64,000 nt of DNA. Origin: Bacillus sp. HMF5848 (GTDB taxonomy: Bacteria; Bacillota; Bacilli; Bacillales; HMF5848). This document shows positions 53,138 through 61,826 of the stretch, one piece after another (positions within the stretch are counted from its first letter, which is position 1; every line of letters starts with the position of its first letter). The stretch spans positions 2,271,501-2,335,500 of the forward strand of contig NZ_RWIV01000001.1 of NCBI RefSeq assembly GCF_003944835.1, in the 5' to 3' direction. Under the pieces are notes generated by a model, which saw nothing but the letters and a program-made list of their open reading frames with translations, had not been told where the DNA came from and did no database searches. The translations under genes were made by a program, and so were the position numbers.

Positions 53138-53327
53138 TACAATTGCCTCCTAATAAATATTATTATAAGAAAAGTCCAGGCGTCAAAAGAGGCTAATAAC
53201 TACGAAGAACTTTACATTTAGGTCCGTTGCACTTTTTTTGAAATGACAATAATGCCGTTCATAATAAGAAAAGCAACAGCCGATGACACCATGGCTAAAC
53301 GTATTCAACAAGTGAGACGTATAAATT

Positions 53328-53819
53328 CTAAATACAATATCTCTTCAAAAATTCGCCCCCATCAAAAGAGACGTAATAATAGCAATAGCTGTCATCAGAA
53401 TCTATGTAAGTTATTTCCCAAAGTGGTACTTCATTTTCCATTCCGAGTGTAACAGATACAATTTTTTTCGTTTCTAATTTATTTGTTACTATGTCAATCG
53501 CTTGTTGTTCATCTATCCCATCTTCTAGCTTACGTATAAACAGTTTGTTACTTTTTGTTATATGTAAACGAGGAACCCATACAGCAATTCTTTCGTCTTC
53601 TTCTGAAATACCGATGACGACATCATAGCTATCTACACCTGAGTATGTATAAACATGTTCTATTTGCTTTATATCAGAGTAATGTTGAGCAGCTTTAATG
53701 GCAGATTGTTGACGTTCATTTTTTTCTGATATTGCTGTCCGCAATGAATCAAAACCAAGAATTGCAAATATTAGCAGTGCAATAACAACAACAATGGAAC
53801 TATATCGAGCAAATTTCAT
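53328..53819 (-). CDS. ypmB: YpmB-like membrane-anchored protein
   Basis: A 163-residue protein with one N-terminal membrane segment (about 7-24) and an extracytoplasmic part with a PepSY-like fold pattern (about 85-163; DGIDEQQAIDIVTNKLETKKIVSVTLGMENEVPLWEITY). The assignment rests on this, on length and on position between ypmA and aspB. The function is unknown. It starts three bases after the ypmA stop. Unusually, the end has CYYY and a Cys near the C-terminus. Next to it, 53138-53327 has no gene I can support. Confidence 0.87.
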   Translation of the reverse strand: MKFARYSSIVVVIALLIFAILGFDSLRTAISEKNERQQSAIKAAQHYSDIKQIEHVYTYSGVDSYDVVIGISEEDERIAVWVPRLHITKSNKLFIRKLEDGIDEQQAIDIVTNKLETKKIVSVTLGMENEVPLWEITYIDSDDSYCYYYVSFDGGEFLKRYCI

Positions 53820-53822
53820 TGC

Positions 53823-53993
53823 TTACGTTCTATAAATAGTGAAGATGGCTTTTGATTGATCATCTTTATCAAGAGCAAGACCAAACATTAAATCCTCACG
53901 CTTTAATGTACGATTAAGAAGGTCAACAACTTTATACAAATCTGGTGAGTTTTCAATTTTAAGAGTAGAAATAACTTCAACTTTACTATCCAT
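53823..53993 (-). CDS. ypmA: YpmA-like small protein (DUF4264)
   Basis: A 56-residue protein that reads cleanly from ATG at 53993 to TAA at 53823. It ends with FGLALDKDDQSKAIFTIYRT, with DLYKVVDLLNRTLKREDLM in the middle, the pattern of Bacillus YpmA as I recall it. Function unknown. A GGAGG ribosome site lies about eight bases upstream. Directly followed by ypmB (three bases), preserving the ypmA-ypmB-aspB order. Confidence 0.87.
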   Translation of the reverse strand: MDSKVEVISTLKIENSPDLYKVVDLLNRTLKREDLMFGLALDKDDQSKAIFTIYRT

Positions 53994-54146
53994 TCAAAAA
54001 AATCCTCCATACTTAATATCAATTTTTGTAACTTATGATTTAAAAAAGAGCGGGTACAATATTAGTACACCACAGCTTTTGATTATCATTATAACAAGGA
54101 TAAATTAAAAAACGTACAATAATCTAAAAAAAATCCTGTCCCACAT

Positions 54147-54171
54147 CACCTCCACAATAGTGGAGGTTTTT
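54147..54171 (+). terminator. Plus-oriented terminator with no gene in front
   Basis: ACCTCCAC and GTGGAGGT (54147-54154 and 54159-54166) with a 4-base loop and a T-run after it on the plus strand. No plus-strand gene precedes it within several kilobases except on the opposite strand of ypmA-ypmB. Confidence 0.8.
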
Positions 54172-54195
54172 TAACATAAAAAGTATATGCTTTTC

Positions 54196-54328
54196 AACCT
54201 AGATTAGTGTCTAGCTCCATCGCCTGGCCCCTCGAGGTCTTCAGCCGTCTCCTGCCGGAGGGAAGGCCTTTCCTACGGGATAGGTCTTCAGCTGGACGGG
54301 CTGAGCAAGGCACTTGCGCTTTTCTTAC
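54196..54328. repeat. 133-bp dispersed intergenic repeat, copy 2
   Basis: Ungapped partner of 1458-1590, same orientation, about 78% identical by hand count. A short GGAG/CTCC hairpin is kept in the centre although the surrounding bases differ. GGTCTTCAGC occurs twice within the copy as a direct repeat, mirrored by a twice-occurring ATCTTAAG at the same places in copy 1. Confidence 0.85.
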
Positions 54329-54579
54329 TGAGACAAGAAGAATACAACCTCTACCTCCCTCATTGTTGTTAATCTGTAGTCGCGGTAAAAGCTAAATTCA
54401 CATTTTATTTTTGCATAATGAATTTTCAAAACAAGTAAAGGACCTCTTTTCATACGCAGTTGTCTTCAAGAAATACCTCTTTTAATAAGCGGTTAGCCTC
54501 TTTACAGGTTTTTATTTAAACTACAAGCTAATGAGTTAACAACCGTATAGCGTTACGTAGTATACAAAGGTTAAATTAT

Positions 54580-54607
54580 TTACCATGTTATTTTTACCAT
54601 GTTATTA
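54580..54607. repeat. 14-base tandem duplication
   Basis: TTACCATGTTATTT (54580-54593) is followed directly by TTACCATGTTATTA (54594-54607), identical except for the last base. Confidence 0.85.
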
Positions 54608-54697
54608 ATCGATAAATAATGGTGCTAAATCATAATGGTAAAAGAGGCCTTAATAGACCTCCTTGCTACATTACCAGTTATGAACAACATACATTAT

Positions 54698-55534
54698 TTA
54701 CCTCGCTATACTTTGCAGCGAAATAGTAATGATCTTATATTGTGTGTCATCTATTCTTATTGTTACATTCCCAAACTGCTCTAATATATATACATCTATC
54801 CAGGTCTCATGCAATCTTTCAACTAGAGCATGATTAGGAGCAATATTATTTTTATTAAAAATAATCGCGACCTGAGGATCAATATGAGATACAAAGTCCT
54901 GAGTAGCACCTTCACCTGTTCCAAACTCAGCCACCTTGTATATATCAACGTCTGACAAATCAACGCCCTTTAACTGCTTTTCTACACTCTTATTCGAACT
55001 AGACATAAATAAAATATAGGTTTTTTCGTATTGAAATAAAATGTCCATTTCAGCTATGTTATTTTTATTTATCGTCTCATGAAGTATTTTTGCTGATAGA
55101 CCTGGCAAAAGTTCGTACTTTTGATCCTTTTTCCATGTTATTTTAGGAATCAATATATTGCCCTTTTGATAATTGGGTGCATGTTCCCCGACTATAATAG
55201 ACTCTACATCATACTCGGTCATCACAAAATCTAAATTACTTGTGTACTGAATGTCATCTTTAGTAATTACTACATATTTCAACTTTTTGATATTGTATGT
55301 TTTAAGAAGAACCTTCAATTCTTCTTGTGTTTCAGGCCCACCAGTGTTAATAAGAATATTATCTCCTTGGGCATCTTGAACTAATGTTGCTTCACCACTT
55401 GATAAACTCAAAAAAGTAAACGCAATTTCTTGCTCCTTTAATTTTAAATCTATTCGCTCTATATCATCGGATATATTGACACCGTTTATATGAGCCATGA
55501 TAAGAGTAAGAATTAGACATACTCCTTTAAACAA
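54698..55534 (-). CDS. Exported MBL-fold (ComEC-C-like) protein lacking metal ligands
   Basis: A 278-residue protein with a short hydrophobic N-terminus that may be a signal peptide (MFKGVCLILTLIMAHING). The rest follows the competence-type metallo-beta-lactamase fold: LSLSSGEATLV with INTGG, then KKLKYVVIT and further strands. In active relatives the latter is followed by the metal site H-x-D-x-D-H; here it reads KDDIQY without histidines, so the metal centre is probably lost. It would be a binding or structural protein rather than a nuclease. TTG start at 55534 after AGAGGTG. It follows dinG by 18 bases and is absent from the usual dinG-ypmA order. Confidence 0.7.
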   Translation of the reverse strand: MFKGVCLILTLIMAHINGVNISDDIERIDLKLKEQEIAFTFLSLSSGEATLVQDAQGDNILINTGGPETQEELKVLLKTYNIKKLKYVVITKDDIQYTSNLDFVMTEYDVESIIVGEHAPNYQKGNILIPKITWKKDQKYELLPGLSAKILHETINKNNIAEMDILFQYEKTYILFMSSSNKSVEKQLKGVDLSDVDIYKVAEFGTGEGATQDFVSHIDPQVAIIFNKNNIAPNHALVERLHETWIDVYILEQFGNVTIRIDDTQYKIITISLQSIAR

Positions 55535-55552
55535 GAAGTAACACCTCTTTTA

Positions 55553-58342
55553 TTATAGTTTCTTCAATTCATTTAACCTTTTGACGAGCGGTTCCATCTC
55601 TTCATGATAAATAGGAACTTCTGGTAAGGATTTAATGAATGAAGGGCCGTATGACGCATAAATAATTCGATGATCAAGTACAACTAATACGCCCTTAGAA
55701 TTGTTTGAACGTATTAAGCGACCAAATCCTTGTTTAAAGCGTATAATCGCATCTGGTAAGGATACATCATAAAATGGACTACCTCCTTGCTCAAGAGCTT
55801 TTTCACTCCTTGCAGACATGACAGGTTCATTTGGCGGACTAAAAGGTAAACGCACTAAAACAACACAACCAAAATCTTTAGGTGTTGCGTCAATACCTTC
55901 CCAAAGCGAATAAGTACCCATCAGGATGGAATTTTCAAGACTGTAGTAATTTTTAATTAATTTCTTTCTATTTCCACTAGATATGCCTTGGCATAATAAA
56001 ATGTATGACTGTAACTCTTCACTATTTTTTAATATTTGATACGCCATAGATAACATCTCATGTGAGGTGAAAAGTAATAATGTGCGGCCATCGACAGCTG
56101 TAATAATCTTCTTAATGTACTCACAAATGTTAAATACAAACATGTCTTGAGGTACCTTTTTTATGTCTGGTAACCCTTTCGGAACTAAAATTGCTGCCTT
56201 TTCCTTATAATTGTAAGGTGATTCAATTCTAGTCTTTACTGGAAAAAAATCTACTAAACCTAATCTTTGTTCAATAAAGGAGAATGATACATCTATTGTT
56301 AATGTCGCTGACGTTAAAATAACACTCTTCTTATGCATGTACAACTGATTTGCTAGTGGTTCAGCTACAGTCATAGCTCTTCTAAATAAAGTTGCTGCAT
56401 TTTCCGCACCTTTTGTTTCAATTTCAACCCAATTTAAATATTCTTCATCATCATTAGCAAAAAAAACATCCTCTATGAGAGAATACATCTCATTCAGATT
56501 ATCGATCACCTTAATAGTCTTTGCTAGAAAAATCTCATCTTCCAATTGAGAGAATATATGTAACTCTCTGACATATGAGATCTGTTTTGAAAGATCTGAT
56601 ATAAGCTTAGCTACCCCCTCACATACGTTAGCAGCGTATGTTGTAAGGTTTATAAACATATCGTTATCGGCCTGCTTTGATGGAACAATCCGATAGCTTG
56701 CAATTGAAGGTATTGAATTGTTTTTAGTCATTTTTAACGTATATTGACGAAGAGCTCTAAAAAACAAATCAACATCTTCACGCAACTGAATAAGCTGGCT
56801 TACTGAGACTGCTCTGCGTAATTCACTAGGTGCATTATTAATTCGTAATAACTCATTTAGCTTTTGAACTAGCCCTCCTATGCCAGACACACCAAGCTGT
56901 TGTATGTAATGGTGAATCGTTACGTAATCAAATTCTATACCGTTCACGTTTGCATAGACGTCCTCAAAATGATGCGCTTCATCTATAATAACAGCATCAT
57001 ATTTAGGGAGCATACTCTCTTGCTTTAAATCCGAGGCTAACAAGGCGTGATTAATCACAATAATATCAGCCTGTTCGACTCGATCCAGGGCACGTCTGAA
57101 GAAGCTCAAATTGCTTTGTACATTTATCTTATTTTCGTACCCACAATGAATATCTTCCCAAACAAGTAATCCACCTGTTGATAAATTTAATTCATCAACA
57201 TCACCCGCTTCTGTCTCTGTTAGCCAAACTACTATTTGAGCTAGTGTTAAAGTAATATCGTAGTTTCTTGTATCATATTGCTGGAGATAATGAGCTAGTT
57301 TTTGAATATGAATAAAGTGATGTCGTCCCTTTAGCATTGCAAAAGTATAAGACACGTTTAGTAAATCACGTATCTTAGGTAAATCTCGCTCAACTAATTG
57401 AGACTGTAAATTAGTTGTGTATGTGCTTATTATAACCGGCTTCCTAGCTTGTAAAGCCTGTATAATTGCTGGAATACTGTATGCGATTGTTTTTCCAACA
57501 CCCGCTCCTGCTTCTATAAGGGCATGCTGATTTGTTTGTAAACAATCTGCAACTATATCCATCATTTGTAATTGAGAATCTCTCGTTCCTAATTGTGATT
57601 TATCTGCGTAAGTAATAAGCTTATTACGAATATCCTCATACGTCATTACCACCTTGTCATGGTTTAATACAGGTGGTTGTTTTTTTACTGCAATTCCATC
57701 GTACACATCATAAGCGTTTGGATCGTATTGATACAACCTAGAATCAATCACTTGCAAAAGTAAACTTCTAATGTCACTTTTGAAACCTTTTGATAGCTTT
57801 TCTAAATGCTTTAAAGCTTCAATCGGAAGCTTTTTTAATTTATTTAGTAACTCTAATAGAATATATGTAGTAACAAGTGCATCACTATCTGCTCGATGAG
57901 GATTGTCATGCTCAAACCCAAAATAATCTGCTAAATGCTCAAGCTTGTAGCTTTGTATAGTTGGATACAGCACTCGTGATAGTTCCACAGTATCTATTGT
58001 AGGACCGAACACACCTAAAAACCCACTAGAAAGTAGTTCCTCTTTTAAAAAGCTTAAATCAAAAGGCACATTGTGGGCTACAAAATATGAGTCGCTAAAC
58101 ATATCCCAAAGCAAAGGAGCTAAATCTGCAAATATAGGTGCTTTAGCCACCATTTCATTTGTAATTCCAGTCAGATCTTGTATAAACTGTGGAATAGGAA
58201 TACCTGGATTAACAAAGCTTTCAAATGTCTCTACAATCTGATCATTCTCAACCAATAAGGCAGCGACTTGTATAATTTTCGCACCATCTTTGGGTGTATT
58301 GCCTGTAGTTTCAAGATCAATAATTACATATCTATTTAACAT
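55553..58342 (-). CDS. dinG: DinG-type exonuclease/helicase
   Basis: A 929-residue fusion typical of Firmicutes DinG: an N-terminal DnaQ-like 3'-5' exonuclease (about 1-165; Asp9 and Glu11 in IIDLETTG, HNVPFD, HRADSDA) and a C-terminal superfamily 2 helicase-like part with Walker A EAGAGVGKT at 277-285 and DEAHHF, ending with QGFGRLIRS. In Bacillus the protein has mainly exonuclease activity, and the iron-sulfur cysteines of E. coli DinG are not conserved. I choose the ATG at 58342 with GGAG upstream; the frame extends 24 codons further, but family members start at this point. Separated from panD by a terminator. Confidence 0.93.
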   Translation of the reverse strand: MLNRYVIIDLETTGNTPKDGAKIIQVAALLVENDQIVETFESFVNPGIPIPQFIQDLTGITNEMVAKAPIFADLAPLLWDMFSDSYFVAHNVPFDLSFLKEELLSSGFLGVFGPTIDTVELSRVLYPTIQSYKLEHLADYFGFEHDNPHRADSDALVTTYILLELLNKLKKLPIEALKHLEKLSKGFKSDIRSLLLQVIDSRLYQYDPNAYDVYDGIAVKKQPPVLNHDKVVMTYEDIRNKLITYADKSQLGTRDSQLQMMDIVADCLQTNQHALIEAGAGVGKTIAYSIPAIIQALQARKPVIISTYTTNLQSQLVERDLPKIRDLLNVSYTFAMLKGRHHFIHIQKLAHYLQQYDTRNYDITLTLAQIVVWLTETEAGDVDELNLSTGGLLVWEDIHCGYENKINVQSNLSFFRRALDRVEQADIIVINHALLASDLKQESMLPKYDAVIIDEAHHFEDVYANVNGIEFDYVTIHHYIQQLGVSGIGGLVQKLNELLRINNAPSELRRAVSVSQLIQLREDVDLFFRALRQYTLKMTKNNSIPSIASYRIVPSKQADNDMFINLTTYAANVCEGVAKLISDLSKQISYVRELHIFSQLEDEIFLAKTIKVIDNLNEMYSLIEDVFFANDDEEYLNWVEIETKGAENAATLFRRAMTVAEPLANQLYMHKKSVILTSATLTIDVSFSFIEQRLGLVDFFPVKTRIESPYNYKEKAAILVPKGLPDIKKVPQDMFVFNICEYIKKIITAVDGRTLLLFTSHEMLSMAYQILKNSEELQSYILLCQGISSGNRKKLIKNYYSLENSILMGTYSLWEGIDATPKDFGCVVLVRLPFSPPNEPVMSARSEKALEQGGSPFYDVSLPDAIIRFKQGFGRLIRSNNSKGVLVVLDHRIIYASYGPSFIKSLPEVPIYHEEMEPLVKRLNELKKL

Positions 58343-58456
58343 ATCGCGAATAACTCCGTCCAAATTGTCATCTTGTTCATATCTTACATGAGTTTTCACA
58401 AAAAGTCCAAGCACCCACTTAAGATAAAATACTCTTAAACACGAAAGCGAAAATTT

Positions 58457-58492
58457 AAAAGTCTCCCACCAGATTATAGGCAGGAGACTTTT
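58457..58492 (-). terminator. Terminator after panD
   Basis: A perfect 10-bp outer stem (58457-58466 and 58483-58492) with an imperfect interior. The stem ends in T-rich sequence on the minus strand. It closes the panBCD operon ahead of dinG. Confidence 0.88.
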
Positions 58493-58525
58493 GTTTAATG
58501 ACTGCGTTAACGGTACGTGTTGATT

Positions 58526-58909
58526 TTAAAGTACAGTTGAAGCTGGTTCATGATCAATCATTTTTTCAATTTCATTGTTTTCATTTAATATCGCCACTTT
58601 TGGAGTATGTGTTGAAATATCTGCATTCGGTACAAGTGCATACGAAATAATAATTACAATATCATCCTTCTGAACAAGTCTTGCCGCTGCACCATTCAAA
58701 CAAATTACACCACTACCCCGTTCCCCAGGAATAATGTATGTTTCTAGACGAGCACCATTATTATTGTTAACAATCTGAACTTTTTCATTAGGAACCATTC
58801 CGACTGCATCTAGTATATCTTCATCTATCGTGATCGAACCAACATAATTTAAATTCGCTTCTGTAACACGTGCGCGATGTATTTTTGCATTCATCATTGT
58901 ACGAAACAT
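58526..58909 (-). CDS. panD: Aspartate 1-decarboxylase
   Basis: Pyruvoyl enzyme of 127 residues that makes beta-alanine for pantothenate. The proenzyme is cut between Gly24 and Ser25 in NYVGSITID, Ser25 giving the pyruvoyl group. The following core ([35 protein letters not shown]) is nearly unchanged from Bacillus. Last gene of the panB-panC-panD operon, 14 bases after panC. Confidence 0.97.
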   Translation of the reverse strand: MFRTMMNAKIHRARVTEANLNYVGSITIDEDILDAVGMVPNEKVQIVNNNNGARLETYIIPGERGSGVICLNGAAARLVQKDDIVIIISYALVPNADISTHTPKVAILNENNEIEKMIDHEPASTVL

Positions 58910-58923
58910 TATATCAAACTCCT

Positions 58924-59775
58924 TTATTCCGGAATTGTTAGTGTTATATTATCTATTAAACGTGCTTTAGAGAACTTTACAGCAACAGCAACCACTATTC
59001 TACCTCTAAGTTTCTCTATTAATTTTAACTCCGGATATGAATATATCTCAACATAGTCAATTGTTCCACTAGTAAATTTTGTAATGTGCTCTGTAATTGA
59101 GTGTATAATAGTAAGCGGCGATGTTTCACCTTCTAATATTTCACTTTTAGCCATTTGTAAACTTTGATAAATAGTAGGAGCTTCGTCACGCTCTTTTTCT
59201 GATAAATATACATTTCTCGAACTCTTTGCTAACCCATCATTTTCACGTACGGTCTCACAAGGTACTATTGTAATTGGCATATTTAAATCTTTGATTAGCC
59301 CCTCTATAACAGCAACTTGTTGAGCATCCTTCATTCCAAAATACGCTCTATGAGGCATAACTATATTAAATAACTTTGTTACAACCGTTGCCACGCCGTC
59401 AAAATGCCCCTCTCTTTTTCTACCACAGAGAACATTAATTCGCTTATGAACTACAACAGATGCCGTCAATTCATTAGGATACATTTCTTCTTTTGTAGGA
59501 TAAAAGATAAAATCTACGCTATTATCTTTAGCCAAATTTTCATCATGTTGGTAGTCGCGCGGATATGAGTCAAAGTCCTCGTTCGGTCCAAACTGTAATG
59601 GGTTTACAAATATACTCAAAACAACAATATCATTTTCAGTTCGAGCTTTTTGTAGTAAAGAAAGGTGACCTTCATGTAAGTATCCCATTGTTGGTACAAA
59701 ACCAATTGTTTTTCCTTTAAGCTTCTCAGACTGAAGAGTGCTTTGAAGCTCACGAATAGATGTGATGGTTTTCAT
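58924..59775 (-). CDS. panC: Pantothenate synthetase
   Basis: ATP-dependent ligase of 283 residues joining pantoate and beta-alanine. Family motifs are [16 protein letters not shown] near 26-41 (the HxGH nucleotide-binding site), [25 protein letters not shown] and SSRNVYLS near 186-193. Its ATG lies directly after the panB stop and it is followed by panD. Confidence 0.97.
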   Translation of the reverse strand: MKTITSIRELQSTLQSEKLKGKTIGFVPTMGYLHEGHLSLLQKARTENDIVVLSIFVNPLQFGPNEDFDSYPRDYQHDENLAKDNSVDFIFYPTKEEMYPNELTASVVVHKRINVLCGRKREGHFDGVATVVTKLFNIVMPHRAYFGMKDAQQVAVIEGLIKDLNMPITIVPCETVRENDGLAKSSRNVYLSEKERDEAPTIYQSLQMAKSEILEGETSPLTIIHSITEHITKFTSGTIDYVEIYSYPELKLIEKLRGRIVVAVAVKFSKARLIDNITLTIPE

Positions 59776-60609
59776 TTATTTTCCTCCATAGAGTGCCTGT
59801 AAATCTTCTTCTTTCATTGTGAAAGTATGTTGCTTTTCTGGAAATTTTTGACTTCTCACGTCCTGTACATATGCTAACAGACCCTTCTTAATCGGATCAT
59901 CTATATTTGAGAATTGTTTAACGAACTTAGGCACACGAGATACACCATAATTTAGTACATCATGATAGACAAGAACTTGCCCATCTGTCTCGACTCCGGC
60001 TCCAATTCCAATAGTAGGTATTTGTAATGCTTTTGATACTTGTGATGCAAGTTGATGTGGTATACATTCTAGAACTAAAGCAAATGCTCCAGCTTGCTGA
60101 CACTTTTTTGCATCTTCTATCAGCTTTCTAGCTGCTTTCGCATCCTTTCCTTGCACTTTATAACCACCAAGTACTCCTACTGATTGAGGCGTTAAGCCTA
60201 AATGAGCTACAACCGGAATACCGGCTTTTGTCATCGCATGTATAATAGGTAGAACATCATCGGCCCCCTCAACCTTGACTGCATGAGCCCCTGTTTGTTG
60301 AATTATGTCCTTCGCATTTCGAAGTGCGTCTTCTAATGAAATGTGATAGGACATAAATGGCATGTCCACTACTATGAATGTATCCTTCGCACCACGCTTT
60401 ACAGCTTTGCCATGATGAACCATATCTTGGACAGTCACTGGTATTGTGGAATCATAGCCTAACACAACCATACCCAGTGAGTCTCCAACTAAAATCATGT
60501 CAACTTCTGCTTGTTCAGCATATAAAGCTGATGGATAGTCGTACGCTGTAAGCATCACAATTTTTTCACTTTGTTCCTTCATCTTTAAAAAATCAAGAGT
60601 TTGTTTCAA
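59776..60609 (-). CDS. panB: 3-methyl-2-oxobutanoate hydroxymethyltransferase
   Basis: First enzyme of the pantoate branch, 277 residues, adding a hydroxymethyl group from methylenetetrahydrofolate to 2-oxoisovalerate. The metal and substrate site [18 protein letters not shown] is near 42-59, with DMPFMSY and KVEG further on, and a C-terminal tail with [17 protein letters not shown]. The start codon is TTG at 60609, with AGGAG ten bases upstream. An 8-bp inverted repeat pairs with that ribosome site, so expression may be modulated at translation. Confidence 0.96.
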   Translation of the reverse strand: MKQTLDFLKMKEQSEKIVMLTAYDYPSALYAEQAEVDMILVGDSLGMVVLGYDSTIPVTVQDMVHHGKAVKRGAKDTFIVVDMPFMSYHISLEDALRNAKDIIQQTGAHAVKVEGADDVLPIIHAMTKAGIPVVAHLGLTPQSVGVLGGYKVQGKDAKAARKLIEDAKKCQQAGAFALVLECIPHQLASQVSKALQIPTIGIGAGVETDGQVLVYHDVLNYGVSRVPKFVKQFSNIDDPIKKGLLAYVQDVRSQKFPEKQHTFTMKEEDLQALYGGK

Positions 60610-60618
60610 GTCACATCT

Positions 60619-60644
60619 TCTCCTCTCACTTAGTTTAGAGGAGA
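60619..60644 (-). promoter_or_regulatory. Hairpin masking the panB ribosome site
   Basis: TCTCCTCT (60619-60626) and AGAGGAGA (60637-60644) are perfectly complementary. On the minus strand the AGAGGAGA copy at 60626-60619 is the panB Shine-Dalgarno, so the 5' leader can fold over it with a 10-base loop. Confidence 0.55.
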
Positions 60645-60645
60645 T

Positions 60646-60685
60646 GAAAAACCGAAATAACCTTCTTTCCCACAGAGAAAGAAGG
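60646..60685 (-). terminator. Terminator after birA
   Basis: CCTTCTTTC and GAAAGAAGG (60661-60669 and 60677-60685) with a 7-base loop; on the minus strand a T-rich stretch with TTTTT follows. It separates birA from panB. The remaining 160 bases up to birA hold nothing recognised. Confidence 0.78.
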
Positions 60686-60842
60686 ATTGGTAAATGACAG
60701 TTCCGGCTTAAATCATCCCTCTGTCCCTGTCCGATACCGGATCAAGGCAGACACAATTATTAACATGACACTTTGTATAGGTGCAGTTCATTTGATACCG
60801 CCCTATCCATTATTATACATAAATTTTTCAATCTTTCTAGTT

Positions 60843-61826
60843 CTAATCTTGAAAATGAATATCGCCAGAATATACTTTATGAATTTGACCGTCGGCTGTT
60901 TCAATTAATAACACTCCATCATCCGTAATCCCTAATGCAGTGCCTTCTGTTACTTGTGCCAATGACTGAACTTTTATTTTTTTTCCTAAACTAATAGCAT
61001 ATGATTCCCATAATATTTTAATAGTTGTAAAACCATGCTCAAGATACGTTATGTATAATTTTTCAAAGTTATGTAATATAGATTGAATAAGAAGAGATCG
61101 ATCAATACGCTTGTTGGCTTCAATTGCTAATGAAGTAGCAATATTAGTTATATCTTCAGGGAACTCTCCTTTTTCTTGATTACAATTAACCCCAATACCA
61201 ATAATCACAGAGCCAATCCGATCAGCTTCCGCTTGCATTTCTGTTAAAATACCGATTGCCTTTTTCTCTTTGATTAATATATCATTGGGCCATTTTATTT
61301 GTGGCATAACATCGATTACTTCCTCGATTGCTTGAGCAACAGCTACTGCTGTCAATAATGTTAACTGCGGCGCTTTTTGTGGTGCTATTTGGGGACGTAA
61401 TATTAAACTCATCCAAACACCGGTTTTTCTCGGTGAGTGCCAATGTCTATTCAATCTGCCGCGCCCAGCAGTCTGCGCTTCAGCAACAACAATGGTCCCC
61501 TCAGGAACACCTTCTAACGCTAAACGTTGAGCAATCTTTTGAGTTGAATCAACTTCTTCTTCAAAATGAATATGGCGACCTAGTATATCAGTTTGTAAGC
61601 CTAGTGTTATTTCATTTGCTGTAATTTTATCAGGTTTGTCAATAATGCGATAACCTAGTTTTCGAATACCTTCGAGCTTAAAACCTTCCTTTCGAAGGTC
61701 TTCCATGTGCTTCCATACAGCTGTACGTGAACATCCTAGCTCTCTGCTGATTCTCTCCCCAGATACAAAGTCACCATTAGCATCAGAAAAAATCCTTAAT
61801 AATGTTTTACGGATGTCTGTTTGCAT
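60843..61826 (-). CDS. birA: Biotin-protein ligase and biotin operon repressor BirA
   Basis: Bifunctional protein of 327 residues. The N-terminal winged helix (about 1-65; SGERISRELGCSRTAVWKHMEDLRKEGF) binds the biotin operator. The ligase domain carries STQKIAQRL, the biotinyl-AMP loop GRGRLNRHWHS, KWPNDI and GIGVNCN. The C-terminal SH3-like domain is present. I choose the ATG at 61826; GGGAG lies 11 bases before it, and the N-terminus then matches other Bacillus BirA. It overlaps the cca end by 31 bases. Confidence 0.95.
   Translation of the reverse strand: MQTDIRKTLLRIFSDANGDFVSGERISRELGCSRTAVWKHMEDLRKEGFKLEGIRKLGYRIIDKPDKITANEITLGLQTDILGRHIHFEEEVDSTQKIAQRLALEGVPEGTIVVAEAQTAGRGRLNRHWHSPRKTGVWMSLILRPQIAPQKAPQLTLLTAVAVAQAIEEVIDVMPQIKWPNDILIKEKKAIGILTEMQAEADRIGSVIIGIGVNCNQEKGEFPEDITNIATSLAIEANKRIDRSLLIQSILHNFEKLYITYLEHGFTTIKILWESYAISLGKKIKVQSLAQVTEGTALGITDDGVLLIETADGQIHKVYSGDIHFQD

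Larger units (their letters stand above)
53994..54697. other. Gene-poor stretch between ypmA and the MBL-fold gene
   Basis: About 700 bases without a supported gene, interrupting an otherwise conserved gene order. From left to right: an AT-rich segment, a plus-oriented terminator (54147-54171), the 133-bp repeat copy 2 (54196-54328), an AT-rich segment, a 14-base tandem duplication (54580-54607) and short inverted repeats around TTTTACCAT and ATGGTAAAA (up to about 54645). Confidence 0.75.

Noticed and set aside
53243-53452. A 69-codon plus-strand frame
   Set aside because: It runs antisense into ypmB, has no ribosome site and no family resemblance.
54207-54395. A 62-codon plus-strand frame through repeat copy 2
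   Set aside because: The frame is interrupted or changed in copy 1 and has no ribosome site; it is a by-product of the repeat sequence.
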